A stretch of 64,000 nucleotides of DNA from positions 145,003-209,002 of the forward strand of contig JAHLWZ010000171.1 in the NCBI GenBank assembly GCA_020536535.1. Reading direction: 5' to 3'. Shown here one piece after another: positions 1 through 10,917 of the stretch. This DNA is from Pelomyxa schiedti. Its lineage: Eukaryota > Evosea > Pelobiontida > Pelomyxidae. The notes under the pieces were generated by a model, which did no database searches, was not told where the DNA came from, and worked only from the letters and a program-made list of their open reading frames with translations. Every line of letters starts with the position of its first letter. Within the stretch, counting starts at the first letter, position 1. The position numbers and the translations under genes are program-made.

Positions 1-656
1 GAAGTATGCAAGCAGGAATAATTTCGGGGTGGGCTGGCTGTGTTCCTCAAATTTTAGCAAATGCTGGCTATGATACAAAGATTGCTGGTTGGATGGGGTT
101 TTCAAACACTTTAGCTGGTACATATTTCAAACAAAGCAAGCCACCTCGTAACACTACTCATAGCTATTGTTGGCAGTGTGGCAAATGGAATTATTGCTGA
201 TAAACTTATCCCATTTCACCTGAAGCGGCTATTATTGTGTGAATTTTTCCTGTCAATTTGCTTGTATTCTATCATTTGCCTCTGCCTTCCTGGACCGTGG
301 TGGGAAACGCCAGTAATCACCATTGAGGCCGCTGCCCTAGGAGTTATATTCGCATTTGCTGGTCTGTTTCAAGGGTAACTCTCTTCTCGTGTTTCTATCT
401 GACTTTCCAAAACAGTGCCTTGTATCCTGTAATGCTGGAGTTAGCATCTGAAGTTGCTTACCCTGTTGGTGAAGGCACTGTTGGAGGCATAATGAGTGTT
501 ATCTGGAATGTGTGCACACTAGTGCTCCTTGCTTGCGCATCCTTTCTGACTGACAATGAAGCGTTCAATCTTGTTACTGTTGGAGTTCTTCTTTCTTGCA
601 CTGGCATGGTTATTGGCGTGACTGAGGACCACAAGAGAACAACAGCTGGACAATAA
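1..656 (+). CDS. SLC49/FLVCR-like major facilitator transporter, 3' part
   Basis: Only the C-terminal half of a membrane transporter lies in the window; the start is upstream. Three exons join in frame: up to 117, 164-374 and 416-656, with introns of 46 and 41 bases (GT..AG). The protein reads GYDTKIAGWMGFSNTL, then AIVGSVANGIIADKL, then ALYPVMLELASEVAYPVGEG, followed by two hydrophobic segments. An E-x(n)-YPVGEG motif after a membrane helix is typical of the SLC49 branch of the major facilitator superfamily (FLVCR, MFSD7, DIRC2). That family carries haem, choline or other small solutes, but the substrate here cannot be told. The protein ends with a short hydrophilic tail at a TAA. The family call is by motif memory, the splicing by frame. 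Confidence 0.7.
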
Positions 657-784
657 GGAGCCATTTTTTGAGGACTGTTGTAACACTAATGTTCAACAAG
701 TTTTTTTGTTGTTGTTGAAGAGATACATCCCAAAATGCTTCTTCCATTAATCACACAAACACAGCTGAACCCCATAATCGCAGT

Positions 785-1499
785 TCAGCTGTTGTGAACA
801 GTCACAAAGTCAGAGGTATGCCTCCTCTTCCTCGACTTCTCTGGCAGGCCATGGGCCGGAGGGTACCCGATGGTCAGCACCAAGATTGGCCTCTCGACGC
901 TGACGTCAGCAATTCCAACTGCGTCGGCGATGTCCTTGTCGTGGAACGCGCCGATCCAACACGTCACGAGGCCCAAGGAGTGCGCCGCCAGCTGCGCGTA
1001 AGTGGCTGCGATCGTCGCGTCCTGGATGCAGTAGAGCTGCTCGCCACGTGAGCCGTAGTGCTCTGAGGACTGCTCGGGCAATGCGCAGAAAACCATCAAC
1101 CCAGGTGCCTCGTTGATCCTATGGCACAAGCACTTTAGAAGTTGGCAAGGTGGTAGGTAGGTAGTAGTAGTAGAAGTAGGGTGGTGGTGCCTACCAACTT
1201 CTCTTGGAGAAAAGGTGGCGTCCGCCTGTTATGGGCATGCAGATGTGCACGCTGTAGGCCTGTAGGTTGCCAGCCGAAGGAGCCAGCCTCGCTGCCTCAA
1301 CGAGTTGCATGAGCGTCGCCTGGGAGACGGGCCGGGCTGCGTCGTACTCCCTCACGGACCGGCGGTGGCTCAGAAGATCCAGCAAGGCCCTGTGGGAGTC
1401 CGTCTCCGCTGCGCCACTTGCATCCGGCGAAGAAGTGGAAGTGGAAGTGGAAGCAGCAGAAGCGGATGTGGGTGGTTCGCTGAGAGACGTCGAGGACAT
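785..1499 (-). CDS. Nitroreductase-family flavoprotein
   Basis: Two exons, 1195-1499 and 785-1118, are separated by a 76-base GT..AG intron and give 212 residues. After a Ser/Ala-rich N-terminus of about 35 residues the protein has LLSHRRSVREYD and RLAPSAGNLQAY, the FMN-phosphate binding arginines and active-site start of the nitroreductase fold. INEAPGLMVFCALPEQS follows, and near the end VERPILVLTIGYPPAHG. The family uses FMN and NAD(P)H to reduce nitro groups, quinones or flavins; a small single-domain enzyme like this is common in bacteria and in anaerobic protists. I chose the Met at 1499 because it lies just before the domain; a longer in-frame opening upstream runs into the promoter shared with the divergent gene at 1729. 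The Ser-rich leader has no clear targeting signal. Confidence 0.82.
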
Positions 1500-1728
1500 C
1501 AAAAGTTTTTGTTTCCTTCCTGGTGATCCTTCTGACTGCTGTGCAACTGAGAAGTGAGAGCGGAGAGATCCCCGTACTGGCCTCATTCTGTGAGTCCGCC
1601 AGTAACGTTGCAAAAGGGAACAACAAACCAGCAACATCGCGAAAAAATCGTAGAAATCAAACGACAACACAAAAAAAACCGAAACAACTTGTTTACGGTT
1701 ACAACACGCAGCTGCGCTGTGGCGTGAG

Positions 1729-3014
1729 ATGACGAGAGACTCGTCCCTCTTGCTCGCCGTGGTGGTGGTTGTGGCCACAATGGTGTCTTCCTGGGGCACA
1801 CGCCCAGCCTCCGGGGCGGCGTGCCCCACCATGTACATTGGAACCAGGACCACCAACGCCCCAGCTGAGTACGGCGTAGGCGTGCCCTTGCTTGGACAGG
1901 GCTACATGTCGGCCTCGGTGGGCACTGTTACCATGAACTTGACAATGCGGTGTGTGCCAGTGCGTGGCTTTTTTTTTTTTTTGGTTGTTTTAGCAATTTT
2001 GAACTGAATGGAACTATGTAAGATAGGTTACCGTACGTCGGGACCGTGGGTACCTCGGCGTTACAGACACCTAGTGATATCGGTTCTGCTGTGACCCTGT
2101 CTTCACCAAGTTGGCAGAACCTGACTCACAGCACTGTACAGTTTATGATGGAATATTTCATGAAGACAAGTACCCAATCTATGTCAGATATGATGTACTT
2201 AACGTCAACTTTAGCCTGCTCTTGCCATGGTTATTTTGTCCTTTCGGCCAACGTGTCTTGTGACCCAAAGAGCTCTTATTCCTGCGATACTATTACTCTT
2301 AACTCCCATCCACTATTTAATATTACTATCCCCGTCTACTCTCCAAGTTCAAGCTCCGAATCACTCAGCACAAGCATCAGCGAGAGCCACAGCAACAGTG
2401 GCAGCAGTGGCAGTGGCAGTGAGAGTGAGAGTGAAAGCTACAGCACGAGCACAAGTATGAGTTCTAGTGCCAGTGAAAGCAAAAGTCACAGCGCCAGCAA
2501 CAGTGCCAGCAAAAGTCACAGTGCCAGCAACAGCAACAGTAACAGTAACAGTGCCACTAGTAATAGTTACGTTGTGAGTGACAGTGCCAGTGCTAGTGTG
2601 AGTGGCAGTGATAGTTATAGTGAGAGCCATAGTCAGAGCAAGAGTGATAGCCGTAGCAATAGCAATAGTGAGAGTGAGAGCGATAGCGATAGCAATAGTG
2701 AGAGCCGCAGTGTCAGTGCAAGTCTCAGCAAATCAGATAGTGATAGTAGAAGCTCAAGTGGCAGCTACCGCACTAGCCAGAGTGTGAGTGTAAGCAGCCA
2801 AAGCAAGGATAGCAGTGCGGGAGGCAACACAAGCCCCAGCCCCAGCTCCAGCACCAGCCACAGCAACAGTGATGCAGGACTGGAAACTTGGGTCATAATC
2901 ACAGTCATATGTGCTGCTGCACTTGTTGTGTTTGCCGCGATTGTTGTTATACTAGTAGTCTTCTGCTGCTGTCGGCGCACCAGAATTCCTGTGCCAAAGC
3001 CGGCTCAATGGTGA
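1729..3014 (+). CDS. Ser-rich single-pass membrane protein
   Basis: Exons 1729-1949 and 2027-3014 give 402 residues. The N-terminus is a signal peptide (hydrophobic run LLLAVVVVVATMVSS). A globular part of about 170 residues follows, with a few Cys and N-glycosylation sites such as NLT and NVS. Then come about 165 residues dominated by Ser alternating with Gly, Glu, Asp, Asn and Ala, and a transmembrane helix (VIITVICAAALVVFAAIVVI). The tail is short: FCCCRR at the membrane face and a few more residues. This is a type I surface protein with a mucin-like stalk, a likely O-glycosylation target. Its layout matches the protein at 50106-51941. I do not recognise the ectodomain. The first exon junction is chosen because it alone keeps frame. 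Confidence 0.7.
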
Positions 3015-3160
3015 AAGTTGTGAGCTGTTCTTCCCGCACTGTTTCCAAAGCTTGTTCATAGGAAAACAACCTGAAAAGTAAAGCGTTTTCCGTGTTCCAG
3101 TCTCCCCCAAGAAACAAAAAAATTCCTCATACAGAAAAAAGATTTGGATTCGCGAAGCGA

Positions 3161-4588
3161 ATGAGCGCCGCGGCAAGCGAGGAGGAGCTCGTACGAGGGC
3201 CACCCGAGGCTTCCCGTGTCAGATTCGGCGACGTTGTGAGCTGCAGCGGGGAGGACGCTGCTGTGATCGACCACATCCGCGCCGTCCACGGCATCGAGGA
3301 CAGCGCCTGCATCGTGGACTGGGTGTCTCGGTCCAGGCCGCGCGGATTCGGGATTATGGCCACAACTTCTCGGCAAACCGAGCTCCTGGGCGAGGCTGCC
3401 AGTGGGGGACCAATTGGCGGCGGCGAATTGGCGCCAATTGGGGGCGCCGGGAGGGAGGTGGCGGCGTGGATGTGCTTGATTCCGACTGACTTGGTGTTCG
3501 ACGGCGTCGTGTTGCACGCAGCACAGATGGGAATTGTGGGAACGCTCCCGCAGTACCGCGGGAAGGGCTTCATCAGGAAGCTATCTGCTCAGTTTGAGGC
3601 TGAGGCTGCGGCTAGAAATATGCCCCTACTTATCATTGCTGGAATTCCTCACTTTTACCGAAAGGTCGGGTATGATTATGGGATGAAACTACCCTGGTGG
3701 GTAGAATGCAGAGAAAGCTTCTCGGGCGGGAAAGGGTTCTATATCCAAAAAGTGGAGCAAACAGGGCAAATGGAAGAATATGTTGCGCGAAGAAGCTCGT
3801 GGTGGGAGAGACTTGTGGAATGTTACAGGTTTCTTGACGTGAAGGAGGTTGCTCGAATCAGCAGCTTCGCGAGAATTTCTGACAGTGTTTTCTGTGGTGA
3901 GTTTTATTTTCTCAGGCGCCAGGATACTGATGCTGTCTGCGGTCTATTCTCTTTATTCACCAACTTTGGAAAGTGCATAGTATCTGAATTATACATCGAC
4001 AGCCAGAGTGAAGAATTCATTGAGAACGCAATCAAGGTTATAGTTCAATCCTCGATACCGAAAACCCCATTCCCCGTCGTAGTGGAACAGCCAGTCCAAA
4101 AGATAGTGGAGGGGGTTGTTGTCCGCCTTACTGGCTTGAAACAATTTCCGCCACCCTATAGCTGGTGGACAAAGGTACCTGATATGCATGCCTTTATGCA
4201 AGTTCTACTCCCGGTTCTGTCCAAACGGCTGAGAGAAAGCTCCACCTTGAACACCTACACAGGAAGCCTAGTTTTGCACAGCTTTGAACCGGGAAAGTCA
4301 CTCCGGCTTGCTATCTGCAATGGACAGGTGGCTTCCCTCACTCGAACCACAGAAGAAGACGGCGAACCAGACCAGATATCATACCGCACTGCAACTCCGA
4401 CCCTGAAACCAGGCCACCCCGAAGTGTTTGCCTCGTGCCCGGCAGCACTCACACACCTGCTTCTGGGGCGGCACAGCCTTGATGAGGTGATCGACTTCTT
4501 CCCTGACACATGCGGTACGCCAGTGGCCCTGTCTCTAGTCACAGCACTGTTCCCAAAACTATCCCACTACAACATTATCTGTGTCTAA
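3161..4588 (+). CDS. Eis-like GNAT N-acetyltransferase
   Basis: A single uninterrupted frame of 475 residues. Residues near 125-180 hold the acetyl-CoA site: MGIVGTLPQYRGKGFIRKL fits the R/Q-x-x-G-x-G/A loop, followed by LIIAGIPHFYRKVGYDY, the substrate-side part of the fold. The total length and a long C-terminal half are like the Eis group, which has two GNAT-like units plus a sterol-carrier-like domain, rather than a 150-residue single GNAT. Substrate unknown; Eis proteins acetylate amines such as aminoglycosides and lysines. Start chosen at the Met (3161) just before an acidic N-terminus; the frame is open upstream, but that stretch looks like leader sequence. It is one of few intron-free genes here, which could mean recent acquisition from bacteria, though that is inference. 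Confidence 0.72.
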   Translation: MSAAASEEELVRGPPEASRVRFGDVVSCSGEDAAVIDHIRAVHGIEDSACIVDWVSRSRPRGFGIMATTSRQTELLGEAASGGPIGGGELAPIGGAGREVAAWMCLIPTDLVFDGVVLHAAQMGIVGTLPQYRGKGFIRKLSAQFEAEAAARNMPLLIIAGIPHFYRKVGYDYGMKLPWWVECRESFSGGKGFYIQKVEQTGQMEEYVARRSSWWERLVECYRFLDVKEVARISSFARISDSVFCGEFYFLRRQDTDAVCGLFSLFTNFGKCIVSELYIDSQSEEFIENAIKVIVQSSIPKTPFPVVVEQPVQKIVEGVVVRLTGLKQFPPPYSWWTKVPDMHAFMQVLLPVLSKRLRESSTLNTYTGSLVLHSFEPGKSLRLAICNGQVASLTRTTEEDGEPDQISYRTATPTLKPGHPEVFASCPAALTHLLLGRHSLDEVIDFFPDTCGTPVALSLVTALFPKLSHYNIICV

Positions 4589-4675
4589 CCCAAAGCCGAA
4601 AGACAGCACAGTCTTTTTTTTTTTCTTCGAAGTGGTGCAACTAACTTGTATTTTTCAACCGAAGCACGAGCCACC

Positions 4676-6164
4676 ATGCTGAAGAAAATCACCGAGACCC
4701 TGCTGTGGGGCAAAGGGCCCAAAGCCGGCACTGGGACAGGGGGAGCAGACGGGACAGGAGCGGGCGCGGGCGCGGGAGGGGGCAGCGGGAGCCGCAGGGC
4801 GCCGCCGCCCCATCTGCCGCCCAAGGCGGAGGTGGCGGGGCCCAAGGAGGCGGTGGTCACGTGCAGGAGGCTGTGGCGGGCGGCCAAGTTCGCGCCGCTG
4901 CCTGGGGGGGACTTCCCGACGTACAGGATCGCGTACTGGGACGGCGTGCTGTATTCCGTGCTCGTGAAGAAGCGCGTCGTGCGCATGATCGACGAGCGGG
5001 GTGTGTGGTTTGTTGTTTTTGCCGCCTGCTTTTTTTGTTTGGCACTTGTTTGCGTCGCCTTTCCGTTTTGGGTTTTTCATGGGACTAAAATAGGGGAGGA
5101 AACGTACGCTGGAAAGCCACAGGAGGAGGGCGTTAAAACAGCTAGAGATGGACCATTTAGCACAGCTCTTTTCTCGAATCCGGAACTTGTTAGTGTGTCT
5201 CCTCACACTGGGGAAGTATTTGTATTTGACGAACATGCGGGCGAATGGAACCTGAGAAAGTTGTCTAGTGGTACGTAGTGGACTTCACTATGGTAATCCC
5301 ATTTGACAAATGTAGGACTTGTCACCACTGTGCGCCATGTTCCACGTGTGGACCAGCCATGCGGAAGCTGCTTTGACATGGTGGGCAATATTTACGTGTG
5401 CTCTCAAAGAGATAATGACCTTTGGAAAATAAGCTCAACTGGTATGTAAAGGGGACACTTTCACGCTATGGGATTTGTCCAAACTTTTTTTTTTAGGTTC
5501 TCTCAAAAAACTGTCCTCTGGATTCAAGAGACCAGCTGGAGTTATCTTGGGAAATGACAGCTTCCTATATGTGGCAGATTCTGCCGACGACACCATAAAA
5601 AAATGCGATCCAAATAGCGGTTCATACCTTCAGTACTTTATTTCTAAATTATAGTTTTTGTAATGATTAACAAAAGGTAGGGGATGTAAGTATATTTCTT
5701 AGTAGAGCCTATGATATAGATGGCAATCAAGAAAAATTAAGTTGGCCATATTGGTTGGTGCTCTCCCCTTACGGAGACATGTTCCTCTCAGAGTGCCTTT
5801 CAGAGAAGATTCGGAGGATAACACCAGATGGTACTCCCAGTGATATACAGCAGAATTAATACCTATTGTATAAAAAGGGATTGCAACCACAATTGCTGCC
5901 TCTGGGCACAATGGCTTGCTCAAGGCACCCCTGCTTGGAATGGTGCTCACAAAGGGAGGCTCTCTCTTAGTAGGGGATAAGGAACGTGGTTGCATTTGGA
6001 AAATCACAAGGCCTCTTCCCCTATTCTATGAGTTACGGCCACTATTCATTGCGTGGAAAAAGAACGAAACCGGTTGCATACAAAGAGGACTGCCCCTGCA
6101 CATACTACAACTCATAATTGAATTTGCTTGGGACTGCACTATCCCCCGGCCACTTCAACTCTGA
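4676..6164 (+). CDS. NHL/beta-propeller repeat protein
   Basis: About six exons. The first (4676-5000) encodes a Gly-rich low-complexity stretch, then YRIAYWDGVLYSVLVKKRVV. Later exons at 5094-5270, 5316-5441, from 5497, and to 6164 repeat a motif of the kind RPAGVILGNDSFLYVADSAD, SPYGDMFLSECLSEKIRRI and LVGDKERGCIWKI. These are blades of an NHL or SGL-type propeller, usually a protein- or RNA-binding scaffold. The exon between about 5612 and 5730 can be joined in two ways: directly, or through a small exon reading VMINKSRAYDIDGN, which fits the blade pattern better. The intron at 5001-5093 keeps frame and would code for a membrane helix if retained (see findings). No partner is visible. The C-terminus after the last blade is short and hydrophobic. 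Confidence 0.62.
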
Positions 6165-6447
6165 ATCCATGTGTGCAACATTCTGTGAATTGATCTTGCT
6201 TCGATGCACCGATACGAACAAAAAAAAAACAAAGAACCTTTCTTTCACCTTCATCATCACTCTTGGCCGTGGGCACCAACTTGGCCTGCTGCCGCCGTCG
6301 TCCCACGATTCACTTGTCCCACAATTTTCTTCCTTCGGGTTTCTACTTTGAACTTTGTGGAGCGGCGGAGTTGTGAGGGCGTAAGGTGGGGGTTGGCTGT
6401 TTTTGGGTTTTATTTCCCCTTGACGCGGTGTTGGGAACAACGAGAAC

Positions 6448-8482
6448 ATGGTTGGTCGATCGGGAAAGTTACTGCATCAGCAGTGTAACACAAACCTGCC
6501 TGATGCCATTTGTGTTCTTGGAAATGTGTGTTTTTCTTTTCTTTTTTTTTTTTCTCCCCTTTTTCTTTATATATCTCGGTGGGCATTCCTCTTTTTTCTC
6601 CTCGTCTCCTTAATATTTTTACATAGGCTGCAGGCTATTTCGCTGCCATTCTATTGTTTTTGATTCTGCTTCCTCAGCTTTACAAAAACTGGAAAAGGTG
6701 AATTATGTTGTAATTTCTTTAGTTTCTATTGTACCTCACATGAAGTGTTACGCGCGTCACTTTGGATGTAAACAAGTAACAAATTAAAGGCGGTCTGTGC
6801 ATGGACTATCTCTGATTCGTCTTGTCACAAACTTCATTGGTCTTGTTTGTGATATTTTCTTTGTCTTTCGCAACGACCTTCCTATTTTCTCCAAAGTCTC
6901 TATCTGTTACATGGGCTTTATTGAAATTGTTGAGCTTCTTCAATTCATGATTTTTCAGTTTGTTTGCATCCCCTTTGATTGTAGAACCTTACTCCCTTCC
7001 AATTTCCAGGAAAATAGAACATCACCCTAAAGTAAAGAAACTGATAGCTTCTTTAATTATTCTTGGATTGTCATCAATTGTTATCATTGTGGAATTCGTG
7101 CGACCAGAATCAACAAACTTCTTTGGCTGGTGTGCCTACATCTTGTGGGCTATAGAAACCCTTCCTCAGGTACCCTTATTTCCCTATTAGATTGAAATTT
7201 ACCCATCCAAAAAGATACATCTGAATATGTCGCTCCGCTCCACGGAAGTGAGTCCTTTTTTGTATTTTGGGTTTGATTAACACTCGACCGCTAACAGGGG
7301 CAATCCACGGCCTCTGTTGTTCTTGTTACCACAGTGAAGAGTCTTACAACCCTAATGAATTATACTCTCGCGATGCCTCTACAGGGTGTCGTGCGGGATT
7401 ACTACGCATGTTCATGCAGTTACATAAACGTGCTACAAGTTATGCACTACCACAATTGGGGTAAAAAGGACATGAAACCAAAGCCCACTGAAGAAGAACA
7501 AAATGATGAGAATGATGGCACTCATGGCGACTCAGATACAAAAGGGCAGGAAGAACCTGCTACTGACAAGTCAAATGTCCCATCTGCAAGCAGCGGAACA
7601 ACGCTGGAAGTGGAGGCAGAAGCGACCCCACTTATTGCTTCCAGGACACTACGGAGATACAAAACTATGACGACTACCCACAAATTGGCTATGGGGGTTT
7701 TACTCCCTTGGTGTTTGTTTATTCTCCTTATGCTGCCTCCTCTTACAATATGGCGTGCACAGTCCTGGGCCTTCATCCTTTTACCTGTAGCGCTTGTTGC
7801 CATTATGGTGCTTTTCTACATCCACACCCACACTGGATGCATGCACTGGATACATTCCAACTTAGAGACAAGACTCCCTGAATCAATGCTGAAATTCATA
7901 CCAGAAGAGGACACAACTGTTACCAAGAAAGAGCAAACTGACACCAACACCGGCCATGAAGAAAGTGAGGAAGAGGCACAAGGCGTGATCAAGTTTGCCA
8001 TCCGCACACAGTATGTCATGCAAGGCGAATATGCTGAAGAAAGTGCCAGCCAGAGTGGAAGCGAGAGCGGCAGCAGAAGCGGGAGCGGGAGCGGGAGTGT
8101 GAGTGGAAGCGGGAGCGTTAGCGGAAGTGGGAGTGCAAGCGGAAGTGTCTCCGGCAGTGAAAAAAGCGGGAGCTCACACAGGAGCAGGAGTGGCAGTGCA
8201 AGCAGTGATGGCGGACAGGTTGAAATATATATGGGTAAACAAGGGTGTGGTGGGGATGGTGTGTCTGCTGGCGTTGACAACACTCAAACGGCAACTACTA
8301 CTACTACAACAACAAGCACACCTGTGGAACAACACACCACAAGCAGCTGGAATTCACAAACAGCAGGACCATTGAGCAGTGTCAGGAGTAGAAGCAGGAG
8401 TAAGAGCAGAAGCAGTAGTAGCAGTCCTGAACCTAAAAGTGCCAAAATTTCCCCTGGTCAACTAGATTACACCAGTCTGTGA
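6448..8482 (+). CDS. PQ-loop membrane protein with long Ser-rich tail
   Basis: Six exons (6448-6525, 6627-6697, 6790-6957, 7010-7169, 7191-7247, 7298-8482) join in frame to 572 residues. Two PQ-loop motifs are present: LILLPQLYKNWKRRSVHGLS near residue 40 and CAYILWAIETLPQIEIYPSK near residue 160. Each sits after a membrane helix, as in cystinosin, PQLC2/YPQ1 and SWEET relatives, which carry small solutes across lysosomal or plasma membranes. After the PQ-loop region are an acidic hydrophilic linker, two further helices (MGVLLPWCLFILLMLPPL and ILLPVALVAIMVLFYI) and a 200-residue cytosolic or luminal tail rich in Ser-Gly and Ser-Arg pairs. The extra helices and tail are not part of the usual family. 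Substrate unknown. Confidence 0.75.
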
Positions 8483-8524
8483 AAAGCAAAAAAAAAAATT
8501 TTTTGAAGAAAAAAGACATCAAAA

Positions 8525-8939
8525 ATGTCATACGTGTACGACACTCCCCTGGCGTGCCTTTATATTGGGAAATACTGACACAGAGGCACTAACCAAAGAA
8601 ACAGCGACTTGTTGTTGGTGTCCATTGACACTTTGGGCAGTTTTTTTTTTTCCTTGCTTGCCACATAGTTGTACAACTCAACCACAAATGGAGCATCTAA
8701 GGAACTGTGGCCCTACTGCACGTCCTACTGTTGTCAAGCAGTTGCTGAGCATGGACGTGGTCACTGCCATAAGGATGCATTTTCACAAGAACTTCGAGGT
8801 CTTTCATACGTGATATTTACTCTTTTTATTTATGATTCCTCAGGCACATGAAATCCTTTCTTGCCTGGAAGAATCTGGTGGTGACCTCCTGACATGTATG
8901 AGTCGACTCAATCAGAAAATTGTGTGCACGTTCTCCTAG
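8525..8939 (+). CDS. Small protein with UBA/CUE-like end
   Basis: Three exons (8525-8553, 8669-8798, 8844-8939) give 84 residues ending in TAG. The C-terminal half reads SMDVVTAIRMHFHKNFEAHE then ILSCLEESGGDLLTCMSRL; the pattern of a short helix, a turn and AHEILSCLEESGGD resembles a three-helix UBA or CUE fold, which binds ubiquitin. The first exon is chosen because its donor (GTGCCT) is the only one that keeps frame; translation could instead begin at the Met at 8688. It is too small to be named, and transcript evidence would settle the start. Confidence 0.45.
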
Positions 8940-9113
8940 CTTGGTTAAAACCTAACATTTATTCAGAGTGACACAGAGAGGCACTTGAAGTTGCACTCCT
9001 GTCTCTAAGAAATATTGCACGCCTCTAATATCTTGCTTATACCAAACTTTGTTTATTTTTGTGATGAGGAAAATATATGGAAGATTATTCTTTTCTGGTT
9101 TGTTTCACAACAA

Positions 9114-10675
9114 CTACAAAATGATTTGATCCTCAGAGGAACATTTGTTGCACATTTCCTCCCCAAGGAATATTGGGTTGGTCATAGCAGCCATGGACAG
9201 TGATGGGTGCCTTATCTCGCCCCTCACATACGTTGCTAGTGATACTGTTGTATCCCACACAAACGTCTCCATTGATTCGCCACCTTTCACCAGCTGCGTC
9301 TGCATGACGCCCTGGTCTGAGACTATCCTGGCAAGGCCATTAGTGGGGGCTCCTGTAACAGACATAGTTACAGTCACTACTGTGCCTGCTGGTGCACAAA
9401 GGCACTGACCGATGTTTACCTGAACTTCTTCTCCTGTGGCGAAGGTGGTAACAGTGAAGTTGTGTACAGTCACTGCCACTGACTCGGCGATGTAACTGTG
9501 TCCAGCCTTCAGCGCCGCTATTAGAGACTGTCTGTCAAGGTTATCAGCCAGGACAACAACGTGAGGAGCATCTAATGGCACAGTCTCGTCATGGGAGTCA
9601 CTGCCTCCATGTGCGGGTATCCACCCGTCCTCGTATAAGACTATCATGGAGTCCCAAGTTTCCAATGCCTGCTCGTCACACGGCCCCCATTGGCCGTTCC
9701 AGACCTCAATCACATCCACATTCTCAAACTGGAACACCCATCGGCAGGCAATACACATAGTGTGAGGGTGGCCTGCAACAACAAGTCCGCCGTGACTGCT
9801 GATACTGCTTGCGAAGTCGGCGAACACGCTATCTCTAGCGCGGAACCTGAAATCAAACCAGGTTCCTGGGTCAGTTGCAAAGGCAATGCAGTGGCCATTT
9901 CTAGTAGTAAGCTCCTCACCACAGAGTATCAGCAAATCATCGCCCCACAATCCCCCCCACTCGGTCTGCCCGGAGATGGTGTTGTGGTCAGTTGCGGCGA
10001 AGAAGTCAAGGCCTAGTTCACGAGCCTCATCTGCAACCTGCTCTGGGGTTCTATCACCATCTGAGTGGACTGTGTGAAGGTGGCACTGGCCTCTATACCA
10101 ATCGCGTCCTCTTCCAACAGCGTAGTCAGGTGGGTACTCTTTGTTTGTGTCTTTAACCTTTGTTGTCAAATTTCTAATCATATTCAGTTCGATTGGGATA
10201 AGTATGATTTGAGAATGTTCTACCTATGAAGGGTCACATTCAATTCATACAACATTCCCTGTGGAGCAATGGTTGTTGGAGCCAAAACTATGTTCCAAGT
10301 GCCTGCATTCACCGGGCCGTCCATAAACCCCAGCGATGAAGATTCCTGTCCTACCTGAAACGACGGCACCGTCCTCGAAAACGTGAGCAACCACCCGCGC
10401 CAGCCATTTACAGCCTTGGCGTCAATCAGTACACCCCGCTCATCCCAAATCCCCAAGTCTAAAGCGTTGCCAAGCACTCCCCGCGGAACAGAGGCGTTCA
10501 CGTCGTACCAGTAGCTGACTTCTACTGACGTGGTGTACTCCGGAACCTCAAATGGAAAGTACACGTAGTCCGGCGAGCCGATTGGCAGAAGCCCACGCAT
10601 TTGGTAATCAGGCGACCCGCTGACAGCAACCAAAATAACACCCAGCACCAACAACCAACCCAGCGCCGCTCGCAT
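9114..10675 (-). CDS. Secreted CehA/McbA-type PHP metallohydrolase
   Basis: Exons 10224-10675 and 9114-10173, split by a 50-base intron, give 503 residues. A signal peptide (LGWLLVLGVILVAVSG) starts the protein. An N-terminal beta-rich domain of about 150 residues follows, then the PHP catalytic domain: CHLHTVHSDGDRTPEQVADE (metal ligands HxH and SDG), FFAATDHNTISG, CGEELTTRNGHCIAF, VAGHPHT and the late HGGSDSHDET. That order of His and Asp ligands is that of the CehA/McbA branch, phosphoesterase-like metal hydrolases that cut ester or amide bonds. The gene probably acts outside the cell or in a vacuole. The branch is mainly bacterial, so the eukaryotic version with intron and signal peptide is noteworthy. 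A C-terminal beta domain of about 90 residues has no clear match. Confidence 0.82.
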
Positions 10676-10917
10676 TTCTCCGATTCTTTTACTTTCAAAC
10701 GAAACTTTTCCCTCAACGAACCTCTTTGATGTGATTCTCGCACTGGCACACCTTCTCCTCCCACACCCTCCTGTGTGACCGTACACCACAAGGCACATGC
10801 ATTTGCCATGAATGGATTTCGGTTTAAGCTCTAAGGAAGATTTGGGTGATTAGCCGGGAATCCACCGAACAGAAAATGTGTTCCAAGTTCAAACGGAATT
10901 AAAAAAAACCCTTACAA

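Noticed and set aside
1191-1856. Longer N-terminus for the nitroreductase, from 1856
   Set aside because: It would run through the promoter and first exon of the divergent gene and is not part of the fold; the Met at 1499 fits.
2361-2630. Ser-rich repeats at 2361-2820 considered as CRISPR or minisatellite array
   Set aside because: Repeats have no fixed unit or spacer; they are Ser codons in one open frame.
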